Of a stretch of DNA of 64,000 nucleotides, positions 43,612 to 52,793 are shown in pieces. The stretch is from contig NZ_QZDT01000017.1 in the NCBI RefSeq assembly GCF_009917485.1, positions 33,924-97,923 on the forward strand, in the 5' to 3' direction. Within the stretch, counting starts at the first letter, position 1; each line of letters starts with the position of its first letter. The translations under genes and the position numbers were made by a program. This stretch comes from Parablautia muri. GTDB lineage: Bacteria; Bacillota; Clostridia; Lachnospirales; Lachnospiraceae. The notes beneath the pieces are model-generated. The model saw nothing but the letters and a program-made list of their open reading frames with translations. It searched no databases and had not been told where the DNA came from.

Positions 43612-44217
43612 TTAAGAATTATTATTTTCCTGTTCCAGTCTTGAACGAAACTGTTCTATCAAAATCGTACTGAGCAACGATAAAGAGGATATCTGGCCTA
43701 AGTTGCTATACTCAAAATTTTGCGTCACTGAATTCCATTGCATAAATCCCAGTAAATGTTCGATTGCCGCACCATTTTTTCTTTTTCTTACTATCCTGGA
43801 AATATCCTCATCAAAGCTTAAAATTCTGGCAAGCCTGTCGCTGGCGCCTGCATCAATATTTATAAGTAAACCATATTTCGCATCCGAAACTAAATTGTAG
43901 CCTATTAATTGTGACCATTCACTTAGCCCTACCGCTGTTCTAAGTTTTATTTCAAGAATCACTATCTCATATTGAATTCCATTGGTTACAACCCCAAAAA
44001 TATCTAAATTTAATGAAGGTGTTATTTCACTATATTTCACTAAGCAGGCGCATTCTGCCGGATGTTCCTGTATCAAAGCTTTAAGACCTGAAGTCAATTC
44101 TCCATTTTTCCAAAATATATCAATATCATTGATTCCTTCTGCTCTAAAATTGCTTTGAAGCTGTGCTTCTATAAATCTTGTAATTTCAGGATAATGCGCA
44201 ATTTCATTTTTCTTCAT
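43612..44217 (-). CDS. PD-(D/E)XK nuclease-like protein of the methyltransferase operon
   Basis: 201 residues. The core motif of PD-(D/E)XK nucleases is visible: LDIFGVV with D72, then VILEIKLR with E89-x-K91, followed by a helix with Gln (SEWSQLIGYNL) and a strand (AKYGLLINID), which is the family's order. The C-terminal ~60 residues are helical. Start ATG 44217 overlaps the stop of the LAGLIDADG-like gene by 4 nt. Being third in an operon with a C5-methyltransferase, it is the probable cutting subunit of a restriction system. Not matched to a known restriction enzyme family. Confidence 0.68.
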   Translation of the reverse strand: MKKNEIAHYPEITRFIEAQLQSNFRAEGINDIDIFWKNGELTSGLKALIQEHPAECACLVKYSEITPSLNLDIFGVVTNGIQYEIVILEIKLRTAVGLSEWSQLIGYNLVSDAKYGLLINIDAGASDRLARILSFDEDISRIVRKRKNGAAIEHLLGFMQWNSVTQNFEYSNLGQISSLSLLSTILIEQFRSRLEQENNNS

Positions 44218-45596
44218 TTCAAATCTTCCTCTGTAATAGAACGTACTGTAAGTTTATACTCATTTTCATCAGATATTTGTATAAGCTTTTTATATATCTT
44301 AGGATTATCCGGCCCAACCATTGCAGCATATCTATCCATCTGTACCACTAACGGCGTCATTAACTCAGGGAGCCAAATAGTAACCTGCCCATCTGAAAAT
44401 TTTTCTAAATAATCATGAATGATTCTATCCTTTGACCCTTTCGGGCGCAGTCCATTTACTTGTCCTGTCTTAGCTGCTATTACATATGCTATTGCAAGAA
44501 TAATTTTACTAAATGGATATCCTGCCTCATCTCCGTCTCCCCAAATAGATTCTTCCTCTGAATGCTTATATAAATCTGCAATTTTCACATCCATCTTCTC
44601 ATAGGTACGATTTTTTAGAATAGGTTCTAATTCTATTATCTTCTTAATCTCACGCTCTGTTCCTTTGGTCAAAACCGGAAAAGGATTTATACAGTATTCA
44701 GCTTTTGACATTAATTTTTTCACTTCATCATAAGGGGCATGTTCACAGCCTAAAACAGCGCAGACATGCCTATTATGCAGATAATGACCGCCTCTTATTA
44801 CTTCCGGCAATAATTCACTGTTTTCATCACAATGAACACACGTTACTGAGGGCGTTTTCATCACCCGTTTATCACAAGGCACCGCAACATTTCTATCTGC
44901 TTCTAATATTTGGTTTTCCTTTAATGACAATACTTTTGAAACAAATGCAAATGCGCCAAATTTCTCATACTGGTCTAAATAAACCCTCAATTTAAAACCC
45001 TTTTTCCACTTTTTGTCATACGGATTATTTCCACAATGAAAATTAGGATGGTTCCAAAGAATTTGGTCCGGATAACAACCAATACTATGTAATAATCTGC
45101 ATAATGAACACACAAAATGAAACCCGAATCCTGAAATTTCAAAAGACACCATTTGTTTATTATCATTAAAACGCCTATGAGAACGCTTTGTGCTGCCGAT
45201 TGTATCTGCCAGTCCTGCAAGAAACCGCCTTTTTAAATTATCATCAACCAGTTCCGAAACTATATTGTCAATATGAGCGGTTTTTCTAATCTCACCTTCG
45301 CACCAAATTCCATATCCTTCCAGCTCAGCTCTTAACTCACTTAAATCTCCCTCGCACAGAATGTTCCAAACCCCACTGGCAGAAGTATCATACGAAATGG
45401 AGAGATTATAAATCGCTTTCAATAAAGGGCCTACCATCTTCATCACATCTCTTGCTATATCTCCTGCCCTTTTGGGATTTAACTCGTATGAGCCCCATTG
45501 TTTAAACGGAAGTCTGATTTTAAAAACATCCTCCGCATTTCCCCATACTCCTCCGCCAATTATTAATCCCAAAATATACGCTTTATCCGTATTCAT
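44214..45596 (-). CDS. LAGLIDADG-like protein lacking catalytic acids, putative recognition subunit
   Basis: 460 residues. Two LAGLIDADG-type helices ~117 residues apart: AYILGLIIGGGVWG (motif 8-16) and FLAGLADTIGS (motif 126-134), each followed by beta-rich stretches and a helix of the expected kind (SGVWNILCEGDLSELRAELEGYGI; FHFVCSLCRLLHSIG). The acidic residue at motif position 8 is G15 in the first and I133 in the second, so DNA cutting by the usual mechanism is unlikely. After about residue 250 comes a Cys/His-rich stretch (TCVHCDE...HNRHVCAVLGCEH: C253, C256, C279, C284) that may bind zinc, and a helical C-terminus. It overlaps the methyltransferase and nuclease genes by 4 nt each. DNA binding is inferred; role in a restriction system is a hypothesis. 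Confidence 0.6.
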   Translation of the reverse strand: MNTDKAYILGLIIGGGVWGNAEDVFKIRLPFKQWGSYELNPKRAGDIARDVMKMVGPLLKAIYNLSISYDTSASGVWNILCEGDLSELRAELEGYGIWCEGEIRKTAHIDNIVSELVDDNLKRRFLAGLADTIGSTKRSHRRFNDNKQMVSFEISGFGFHFVCSLCRLLHSIGCYPDQILWNHPNFHCGNNPYDKKWKKGFKLRVYLDQYEKFGAFAFVSKVLSLKENQILEADRNVAVPCDKRVMKTPSVTCVHCDENSELLPEVIRGGHYLHNRHVCAVLGCEHAPYDEVKKLMSKAEYCINPFPVLTKGTEREIKKIIELEPILKNRTYEKMDVKIADLYKHSEEESIWGDGDEAGYPFSKIILAIAYVIAAKTGQVNGLRPKGSKDRIIHDYLEKFSDGQVTIWLPELMTPLVVQMDRYAAMVGPDNPKIYKKLIQISDENEYKLTVRSITEEDLK

Positions 45597-46639
45597 TGCT
45601 TTTGCTCTCCTTCAAAAGCCTGACGCATAATTGCCTGTGCGATTACATTTGCCATTTTTACAGGAACTGCATTTCCAATCACTTTATACATAGCTGTAAT
45701 ATTTTTTATGTTATCATCAATAAATACAAATTCATCCGGAAAAGTTTGGATCCGCGCAACCTCCCGGATTGTAAAACGTCTGTTTTCAGTCGGGTGTATG
45801 ATGCCACAATTTTCCGGCTGCGCTGAAGCCGTCATGGTCCCGCATATCTCACTGCGGGAAAATCTTCTGTAAAAATTAGGGGAATGATATTTCTTCATAT
45901 TATCTCTTATTTTCCGGAATCTTGGCGCTAAATGTTCATATGGTACATCCTTCCAGGATCCTCCCTCCGGAATATAGTTGATCATCTCCATCGCCTGCGG
46001 CGATAGGGGCCAATCCACCTGATTGGGCACATCTGCCGGTATATCTAAAATATTGCCTAAGGCTAATCTGCTTTTATCTTGCTTTTCCGGAAATATAAAT
46101 TCTTTATTTAAATCTTTTCTTATCCCTACAAACAAAACACGTTGTCTGTTTTGCGGCACGCCATAATCAGATGCATTGATTAGTTCATGGACAACATTGT
46201 ATCCTATATCCTCCATGTCCGCTAAATCTTCAATAATTACATCAACCAAATTCCTTCCGTCAATATATTTGGTAGAAAGAAGCCCTTTTACATTCTCAAA
46301 TACAATCACTTTCGGTTTCTTTTTTGCGATAATCCGCAGACATTCTTTATAAAGCATTCCCCGGGAATCGTGAACCCCCTTCCGGCTGCCTGCATTCGAA
46401 AAAGGCTGGCAGGGAAAACCTGCGGTTAATATATCGCAATCCGGAATTTCATTCTCCTCTACGGTCATGATATCTCTGCCATCAATTTCTCCTAAATTCA
46501 TGCGATAAACCGCCTGTGCATCACGGTCAAAATCATTCGCCCAAATAATCTCATAACCCGCTGTTTTAAATCCCATATCAAGACCGCCGCATCCCGAAAA
46601 AAGCGATACCATTTTAGGCGCATCTTTTACTCCAGTCAT
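45593..46639 (-). CDS. C5-cytosine DNA methyltransferase
   Basis: 348 residues from ATG 46639; GTG 46645 is also possible, both behind GGAGAGAG. All main C5-MTase motifs are present: I FSGCGGLDMGF, IV TAGFPCQPFSNAGSR (catalytic Cys), VI VFENVKGL, VIII QNRQRVLFVGI, IX RRFTIREVARIQTFPD, X GNAVPVKMANV. The target recognition region (about residues 225-290: HSPNFYRRFSRSEICGTM) is short, as in mono-specific enzymes; target sequence not known. First gene of the three-gene operon; it would protect host DNA from the partner nuclease. Confidence 0.95.
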   Translation of the reverse strand: MTGVKDAPKMVSLFSGCGGLDMGFKTAGYEIIWANDFDRDAQAVYRMNLGEIDGRDIMTVEENEIPDCDILTAGFPCQPFSNAGSRKGVHDSRGMLYKECLRIIAKKKPKVIVFENVKGLLSTKYIDGRNLVDVIIEDLADMEDIGYNVVHELINASDYGVPQNRQRVLFVGIRKDLNKEFIFPEKQDKSRLALGNILDIPADVPNQVDWPLSPQAMEMINYIPEGGSWKDVPYEHLAPRFRKIRDNMKKYHSPNFYRRFSRSEICGTMTASAQPENCGIIHPTENRRFTIREVARIQTFPDEFVFIDDNIKNITAMYKVIGNAVPVKMANVIAQAIMRQAFEGEQKQ

Positions 46640-46695
46640 ATTCACACTCTCTCCATTCTTCCCGGTAACTCACAAAACGATTTATGATGGTTTTT

Positions 46696-46724
46696 ATATT
46701 ATATTGTTTTGAGAACAAAGTCAA
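46696..46724 (-). promoter_or_regulatory. Promoter of the methyltransferase operon
   Basis: Minus strand TTGACT (46719-46724), 17 nt, TAATAT (46696-46701), ~57 nt before the methyltransferase start. TATAAT at a 15-nt spacing overlaps it. No controller-protein gene is seen nearby. Confidence 0.6.
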
Positions 46725-46816
46725 GCGCATTTAGAACATTTGTTCGTTTCTTTGATGTAAGACGGCAAGATTGCAACTGGCGTTGCCCAGACGCCTGTGG
46801 GAAAAATGTTATAGCA

Positions 46817-47058
46817 ATGATACTGCTGACGATAACAACAGTGGTACCGTCCTCGAAAATAGCAGAATATTCCATGTTTGTTGGGATAGCATTTTTCTTT
46901 ATTACGGAAGCTGTTGACAAAACACAAAATTCCGAATCGGGTTTGCGTTTCAATACGATTGCAATGGTTCTCAAAAAGCCGGGAATTGCATTATTAGTAC
47001 CTTTTCACATATTCTCGGAAACGCAATATCCCTTGTTGCCGTGTTTGTATTCTTTTGA
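46817..47058 (+). pseudogene. CPBP-family intramembrane protease, internally deleted
   Basis: The first part (MILLTITTVVPSSKIAEYSM...NSESGLRFNTIAMVLKKPG) reads as the N-terminal helices of a CPBP/CAAX-type protease. From about 46985 the next frame gives NCIISTFSHILGNAISLVAVFVFF and a stop at 47058, the typical C-terminus of the same family. The catalytic core between them (E-E-x3-R and others) is missing. A deletion with a frame change is the simplest reading. No ribosome site. Confidence 0.6.
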
Positions 47059-47106
47059 GTCAGATAAAATCAATGTTTGTGAAGGTGGGTTGACCAAATA
47101 ATGTAG

Positions 47107-47154
47107 ATAGAAAATCCACCCCACTACCGATCAAAGTTTAGGGGTGGTTTTCTA
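47107..47154. terminator. Terminator hairpin between the CPBP relic and the DUF1266 gene
   Basis: AAAATCCACCCC pairs with GGGGTGGTTTT around an 18-nt loop; T-rich on both sides. It serves the DUF1266 lipoprotein gene, which ends at 47162 on the minus strand. Confidence 0.7.
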
Positions 47155-47161
47155 TTTAGAC

Positions 47162-48376
47162 TTACCAGGTTTTCTCCAGCGTCAAGTTCCAATCTACATG
47201 ATAAGGACTATCAGCCTCCGCCTTGATATCCTCATAAATTCCGCGTCTTTCCTGGCTGCTTTCTTCCGCCCAGTATTCATATCCCACGAAATAGCTTTCC
47301 ATGAAATCATCCCATGAGCCAAAGGCCTCCTGAATGATCTGCGCCACTTCCAAAGATTTATCCAGCGCTTCTGTCTCCGTATAATAGCCTGCAAGATAAT
47401 AGTTCCCTAAAAGTGACATCGCCCGACTGTAATCCCATGCCGCTAAGGCATTGTCGCCAAATTGTTCATAGCAGCTATACCAGATGTCATAATTCTGCGC
47501 TTCTTCCTCGTCTATATAAAAATTGTCAAGGAAATAGTCGATCCTTTCTTCCTTCGGCACATCTCCTACACCGGATTCTCCTATATACTCCATATCCTCT
47601 ATAAACGAAATCCGATGCCCTTCCGTCAAAAGCCAGTCCATAGTTTCATCCGCTGATGCCCGGTCGGTTACCTCCCACCAGTCCGCTAAAAGGGCCTGGG
47701 CAATCTGTTTGCTGGCATCGTTTGCCGGAAGGCCGCCAAACATAGTATAATCCCAGCCATTTACCGCCGTCAGCACCGCACAGGTATTGTTAAACCACTG
47801 AATCGTATCCGTGGCCTCCACAGTCGATGCATTTTCTATTTCCGGTGCCGTCTCCTTAAAGGTTCCGCACACATTCTTAAAATATTCTTCCTTTTGGTCG
47901 TCCATTTCAGGAACCGCATATAAAATGCAGTAAAAGGCATAATCTGTCTCGCCGTAAACCACACGCCCGGCTCCCTTAACTCCCTCAGCGGTCACATCAC
48001 AACTATACGCACTGTCAACCGCCATACCGGGAACAGACGGAGCCTCCATATCCTCCATCTCTGACATGGGATACGTACTTTCAATTACTTCTTTAAATCT
48101 GTCCATGTCAACCCCGGCACCATAAACGCTCTTGGTAAGCTGCATCACAACAATGCCTTCCGAATCATCCTCCGTAAATGCCGATATCCAGCCTTCACTT
48201 CCACTTTCGTCATTTACAGCTTCAACCTTCCAGCTTTCATCCATTTGGATGCTTACGGTTTCATCCTCAGAAGTATATTCCTTAAGAACAATTTCCTTCT
48301 TACTGTTTCCACATCCCGTAACCAGCAGTAAAAGCGCTATGGCAAGCACTGCCGCTTTCTTCTTTAATTTTTTCAT
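47162..48376 (-). CDS. DUF1266-containing lipoprotein
   Basis: 404 residues. Lipoprotein signal (MKKLKKKAAVLAIALLLLVTGCG, Cys about 22). An N-terminal beta domain with SIQMDESWKVEAV...GWISAFTE resembles PsbP/DUF-type secreted folds. The C-terminal half (DNALAAWDYSRAMSLLGNYYLAGYYTETEAL, SWDDFMESYFVGYEYW) matches DUF1266. Exposed on the cell surface; function unknown. Single gene with its own terminator. Confidence 0.82.
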   Translation of the reverse strand: MKKLKKKAAVLAIALLLLVTGCGNSKKEIVLKEYTSEDETVSIQMDESWKVEAVNDESGSEGWISAFTEDDSEGIVVMQLTKSVYGAGVDMDRFKEVIESTYPMSEMEDMEAPSVPGMAVDSAYSCDVTAEGVKGAGRVVYGETDYAFYCILYAVPEMDDQKEEYFKNVCGTFKETAPEIENASTVEATDTIQWFNNTCAVLTAVNGWDYTMFGGLPANDASKQIAQALLADWWEVTDRASADETMDWLLTEGHRISFIEDMEYIGESGVGDVPKEERIDYFLDNFYIDEEEAQNYDIWYSCYEQFGDNALAAWDYSRAMSLLGNYYLAGYYTETEALDKSLEVAQIIQEAFGSWDDFMESYFVGYEYWAEESSQERRGIYEDIKAEADSPYHVDWNLTLEKTW

Positions 48377-48856
48377 TTCCTCTCCCTTTCTACTTCATTA
48401 AATTCTATAAATATTTATATTCTTTCGGAAAGGGTTTGTCAATCCATTTCCACGCTGAGCCGGCCTGTGAATCGTAGTTACGTTTCAAAAGGCAGCCAGT
48501 CAAAAATTCCACAGCAAGCTAACGAAGTTAAGCGATTTATTTTAACAGTAAATCAGATACTTTTTTTATTTTCAGAAACCGTCAACACAGCGCAAAAAGA
48601 ACGAGGCATCAGAAATGATTGAGAGCAAAAATGACGCAAACAGAAATTTAGAAAAGGCATTGTAGACATTGCAACAGGCGAAACAGCATGCAGCCAACGA
48701 AAATAAAAAGCAGAACGAGAAGAAACGCAAAGCCAAGAATAACAGAACAAAACGAAATGGAGGGAGGAAGAAATTTAGTGAAAATGCAATTGAACTATAA
48801 GCGTGATTGTGATATTCTGTCCAAAATATAAATCAGAATTATGGAGGTTGAACGAA
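48377..48856. other. 480-nt gap without a supported gene
   Basis: Near 48458-48490 GAGCCGGCCTGTGAATCGTAGTTACG resembles the end of repeat family 1 (GAGCGGCTCCCAGGC, GTGAATCGTAAC), so a decayed copy is possible. The A-rich plus strand from 48600 to 48780 shows no frame with a ribosome site or recognisable protein. Confidence 0.4.
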
Positions 48857-49399
48857 ATGAAAGTTTTAGTGATGAATTGTAGTCCTGTCAGAAATGGTGC
48901 AACGGCAGAAATAGTAAATATAATTTCTCAATGTCTAAAGGAGCGATATGATGTCAGAAGTATATGTATCGATGATTTTCATATTGGTTTTTGTAAAGGG
49001 TGTAGAACATGCCATAATACGGCTAAATGTGTTCAGCATGATGATGTTGATAAAATCATTGAAAACTATGAGTGGGCAGATGCCATCATATCAGTATCAC
49101 CTTCTTATTGGGCAGACATTCCCGGACAGTTTAAAGTTTTTATTGATAGGTGTACGCCTTGGTGTAATACCCATGAGCCACATGCAACCTTAAGCACTGG
49201 AAAGAAAGGCTATGTAGTAGCATTAAGAACAGGAACAAGCATGAGAGAATGTCAGCGCATTTTTGAAAGTATTGAACATTTTTACGGGCATTTAGAGGTT
49301 GAATGTTGTGAAGATAGATTAGGTTTATGTTCAGTAGAATATAAAGATGCAGTGGAACAAAGGAAAGGTGAAATTATAGAATTTTGCAATAAGATTTAA
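48857..49399 (+). CDS. Flavodoxin-fold NAD(P)H-dependent FMN reductase
   Basis: 180 residues from ATG 48857 (GGAGG upstream). FMN phosphate loop MNCSPVRNGATAEIV near residue 6; a Cys-rich stretch FCKGCRTCHNTAKCVQHDDVD follows, usual in the clostridial NADPH-dependent FMN reductases related to iron-sulfur flavoproteins; then SPSYWADIPGQFKVFIDR, the second FMN loop. Probably moves electrons to an unknown acceptor. The 290 nt after it contain no recognised gene. Confidence 0.9.
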   Translation: MKVLVMNCSPVRNGATAEIVNIISQCLKERYDVRSICIDDFHIGFCKGCRTCHNTAKCVQHDDVDKIIENYEWADAIISVSPSYWADIPGQFKVFIDRCTPWCNTHEPHATLSTGKKGYVVALRTGTSMRECQRIFESIEHFYGHLEVECCEDRLGLCSVEYKDAVEQRKGEIIEFCNKI

Positions 49400-49687
49400 C
49401 TAAATTCTAATTGTCGGCTAACAATTACCATAATTACAACTGAATAAGTAACATCGCGTCAGAGCGTATAGAAAACCGAGAGAAAAGATTGACAAGACAA
49501 GGTATATAGTCGAGGTACATTTTCGGCTGCCAGTACCCAAAGCGTAAAGGATAAGTTTAAGTGTGTCATTCTTCACGATTTAGAGCATGGGAAACAGGGC
49601 AGACCGAAAAAGTGATGAAAAATGAAATACATCCTCGACAAGCAGCAAAAGGGTCAGCAAACTTGTAACCCAGCAAAGCATAAGGCG

Positions 49688-51784
49688 TCACTCAAAAATC
49701 TGACGGCACATATTCTTTACCGCATACCGGTAGACCAGATAATAGACACCTCCAATGCCCAGAAGGACAAGAAGGCATACCGCCAGCCCGCCTATTTCGT
49801 TTGTGGTAATTTTTCCATCATTCCCAAACATCAAAAGGGCATACAGCAAATACATCGCGGTCATACCAACCAGCGCGGGAATTTTAAATACCGGCCCCGC
49901 CTGGCCCTTGATCTCCTTCCGTATAAAGCCAGGGGATGCGCCAAGCCGCTTTAAATCTTCAAAAACATAACGGTTGTTAAGGACAATCGTCATACACCGG
50001 GTGTACTCAATAATCACAGCCGCCAGGGAACAGATAATGGCAATGAATAAAAACATCATAAGAAACACTGCAAATGTTCTGTTAAATTCCGTCTTGTCTA
50101 AAATACGGCTCTTAGGCATATACTTCCAATACATTCTAAAATCACTTGTATTTGGTTCGGAATAGCTGATTTTTGTCATGCGCGTTGTGTCTCCCCAGTA
50201 GACTTCTCCCATTTGATTGTCATAGTATTTTTTTACCCGGTCATAATAGCTTGGCTGCTCGCATTCCGGTCCAAAGGAAGAAACCAGCGTATAAAAAAAG
50301 TCCTGGGAAAATTCATAACTATCCTGGCCGTCTATGTTAAAAACGGCAGTCTGGCCCATCCACTCTTTGCTAAGTCCTGCGGCAATGGTTTCATAGTCTT
50401 CGTTGTTTAATACATAATATCCCAGCGAGTCCATCAAAAAATCATAATGGGCATACCCTCCAAAATTTGTGGGAAGACTTTGGAAGGTAACCATATTCGT
50501 AAGAACCGTAGCCGTATCTTCCAGGTAATAAAGGCCAGTTTCATCGGTATTGGAAATCGCCATATAGTCGCCTTTTTGCACGGAAATTTTCTCTCCGGTG
50601 ATTCTTTCGTAGGAATCTTGTGATAAAAATCTTCCTTCACTTTTCAGCGGCATCCGTTCATAATGAAAAGAGTTTCCATCCTCCACCTCGCTGATACCGT
50701 CCATGCCAAGAGACAGATACGGAACCTGCCTGAAATCCGCAATGGCAAGGCCATACTGGGCGGCCAGGGCGGAAATTTCTTCTTCGCCCGGAATTTCCTG
50801 GTCCGCCCGGTAGTGGTAATAATAGTCATAAGGGCGCGATTTTATTTCCATGATTCTATCTACGCTCATCATCGGCAGATAAAAAATGCCAAACGCACTT
50901 CCCGCAATCAGTACCGTACTGACAAGAAGATTATTTACTGTCTGTTTTCCCTGGAATTTCATCATACTTCTTGCAATCAAATTTTTATACGGATGCTTCT
51001 TACGGGAGCGCCAGCCGTTCACCACCGTATGCAGCATAATCATGTAAAGTCCCACAAAAACAGGCGCATACAAAATATTAAGCCACGCCGGCGCGTAATA
51101 GTTCAATACACGATGACATACAACAGGGCCCATATATCCAAGGACAGCCCCGCCTAAAACCAGCCCGATGCCCACAGGGCCGCACCATCTGCCCATCTCC
51201 CGTACCGGTTCGTTTCTATGTTCTTCATGCATCACTTCCATAATATTGGTTCTCTTTAAATACCGATAAGCGTTCAGGCAGGAAAAACCCACTACGATTA
51301 CGAAAAATACCGCTGATAAATAAAGGCATTTAAAATCAAGGGTCAAGGCCATCTGGTTACTGTCTGTTATCAGCTTAAAGCTGTTCCATAAAATCCACAC
51401 AAAGGGAAATCCTGCCACAATTCCCAAAAGGGAAGATATGGCGCTTAAAGCAAACACTTCCCCAAGCAGTCCCGGCAGAAGCTTTCGGCCTGATGCCCCA
51501 AGGGCCATCAGCGTCCCCAACTGTTTTGCCTTTTTCCTGAAAAAAAGTCCTGACGCGTAAATCGTAAACACCACGCATCCAAATAGCGCCAGTACAAAGA
51601 TTGCTATCATCTGCTTACGGCTGTCCCCGCCTTCCGGAAGAACCAAAAGCACCGTAGGCGAAAACATCATAGCCGAATAAGCCGTAATCAACAATAAAGA
51701 AACAAAATTGCAAAACAAATAAAGCTTTGCCTGTTTCGCATCCGCTTTTTGTAATTTTCTCTCCAAACTTTTTAATGTCATCAT
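49688..51784 (-). CDS. FtsX-family ABC permease (BceB-like)
   Basis: 698 residues. About ten helices: helix 1 near residue 25, three at 60-165 (ASGLFFRKKAKQLGTLMALGASGRKL is the FtsX-type coupling loop), then more before a large extracellular domain (about residues 310-560), and three C-terminal helices. This is the layout of BceB/VraG-type permeases for peptide-antibiotic sensing and resistance. ATG 51784 overlaps the ATPase gene by 4 nt. It is divergent from a LytTR two-component system that probably regulates it. Confidence 0.88.
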   Translation of the reverse strand: MMTLKSLERKLQKADAKQAKLYLFCNFVSLLLITAYSAMMFSPTVLLVLPEGGDSRKQMIAIFVLALFGCVVFTIYASGLFFRKKAKQLGTLMALGASGRKLLPGLLGEVFALSAISSLLGIVAGFPFVWILWNSFKLITDSNQMALTLDFKCLYLSAVFFVIVVGFSCLNAYRYLKRTNIMEVMHEEHRNEPVREMGRWCGPVGIGLVLGGAVLGYMGPVVCHRVLNYYAPAWLNILYAPVFVGLYMIMLHTVVNGWRSRKKHPYKNLIARSMMKFQGKQTVNNLLVSTVLIAGSAFGIFYLPMMSVDRIMEIKSRPYDYYYHYRADQEIPGEEEISALAAQYGLAIADFRQVPYLSLGMDGISEVEDGNSFHYERMPLKSEGRFLSQDSYERITGEKISVQKGDYMAISNTDETGLYYLEDTATVLTNMVTFQSLPTNFGGYAHYDFLMDSLGYYVLNNEDYETIAAGLSKEWMGQTAVFNIDGQDSYEFSQDFFYTLVSSFGPECEQPSYYDRVKKYYDNQMGEVYWGDTTRMTKISYSEPNTSDFRMYWKYMPKSRILDKTEFNRTFAVFLMMFLFIAIICSLAAVIIEYTRCMTIVLNNRYVFEDLKRLGASPGFIRKEIKGQAGPVFKIPALVGMTAMYLLYALLMFGNDGKITTNEIGGLAVCLLVLLGIGGVYYLVYRYAVKNMCRQIFE

Positions 51785-52548
51785 AACGAATCCTCCATAT
51801 TACTCATTTCCCGTATAGCCCCCAGCAAACGGTCCTGAAAAGCGCCGCGTCTTTCCTCTTTGTGTCCGGGCTCCGCCTCTAATGTATCGTAAACCGTGCC
51901 GTCCTTAAGCAGAATCACTCTATCGCAAAAGGATGCAGCAAAGCTGTCATGAGTCACCATAAAAATAGATGCTCCCAGTTTATTCCTGGCATTTTCAAAG
52001 GATTCAATCACCGCCCGGCTGGACTTGCTGTCAAGATTTCCCGTAGGTTCATCTGCAAGAATCAGCAGAGGCTGGTTAATCAGGCTTCTTGCAACTGCGG
52101 TTCGCTGCCTCTCTCCCCCTGAAACATCCGCCGGATATTTTGAAGCAATGTGCTCAATATCAAAAAGCGCTAAAAGCTGGTCCGCAAGTTTTTCAGCCTG
52201 TTTGTCCGCCTCTCCCCAGATAATTCTGGGAACCAGAATATTTTCCCGCATGGTAAGTCCGTCAAGGAGCATAAAATCCTGAAAAACAAATCCCAGTTTT
52301 TCGTTGCGTATTTTTGCAAGACTGTTTTCATCAAGTCCTCTAAGCTCCTGCTCCCCTAAGGTAATGGTTCCCTGCTCAAATGGGATATAGCAGGAAATAC
52401 AATTAAGCAGCGTACTTTTTCCTGAGCCGGAAGGTCCCATGACCGCCACAAATTCCTGGTCGGCAACCGATAAGTTGATTCCTTTTAATACATTGTAGGA
52501 CTTATTACCACTTTGATAAGATTTGTGAAGATTTTTTACATACAGCAT
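51781..52548 (-). CDS. ABC transporter ATPase (LolD/BceA-like)
   Basis: 255 residues. Walker A GPSGSGKST near residue 38, Q-loop VFQDFMLLDGLT, signature VSGGERQRTAVARS, Walker B LLILADEPTGNLD, H-loop VTHD. A ~30-residue C-terminal tail (EAEPGHKEERRGAFQD) is extra. GAGGAG before ATG 52548. Energises the FtsX-type permease encoded next to it. Confidence 0.94.
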   Translation of the reverse strand: MLYVKNLHKSYQSGNKSYNVLKGINLSVADQEFVAVMGPSGSGKSTLLNCISCYIPFEQGTITLGEQELRGLDENSLAKIRNEKLGFVFQDFMLLDGLTMRENILVPRIIWGEADKQAEKLADQLLALFDIEHIASKYPADVSGGERQRTAVARSLINQPLLILADEPTGNLDSKSSRAVIESFENARNKLGASIFMVTHDSFAASFCDRVILLKDGTVYDTLEAEPGHKEERRGAFQDRLLGAIREMSNMEDSL

Positions 52549-52793
52549 AGTAGTGCTCCTCTCTTTTTCCCAGGTTTACTTATCGTAAACCATAATATTT
52601 TCTCACTCGCTTCAGGTTTCGCTCAAATGATCCGCCTACTTTTCGCACAGCATCTGACAACCAGACCGAGAAAAACAGATGTTCCACGTATCATTAGGCC
52701 AACGTATAAAAAGTAACCGGAACTGTTCTTAAATACTAATATAGCCGACAAAAAAGCAGCCGGAAAAAGAGATGTCATTTTAAGCGGCTTTTA

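Noticed and set aside
44730..44840. HNH-type nuclease reading of the Cys/His cluster in the LAGLIDADG-like protein
   Set aside because: Cys pairs are present, but the H-N-H order and spacing do not fit; a structural zinc site is simpler.
46699..46974. Minus-strand ORF opposite the CPBP relic
   Set aside because: Composition is that of an antisense shadow, and the plus strand gives recognisable CPBP sequence.
49622..49954. Plus-strand ORF at the end of the FtsX-type permease
   Set aside because: Antisense to a well-supported membrane protein; no ribosome site.
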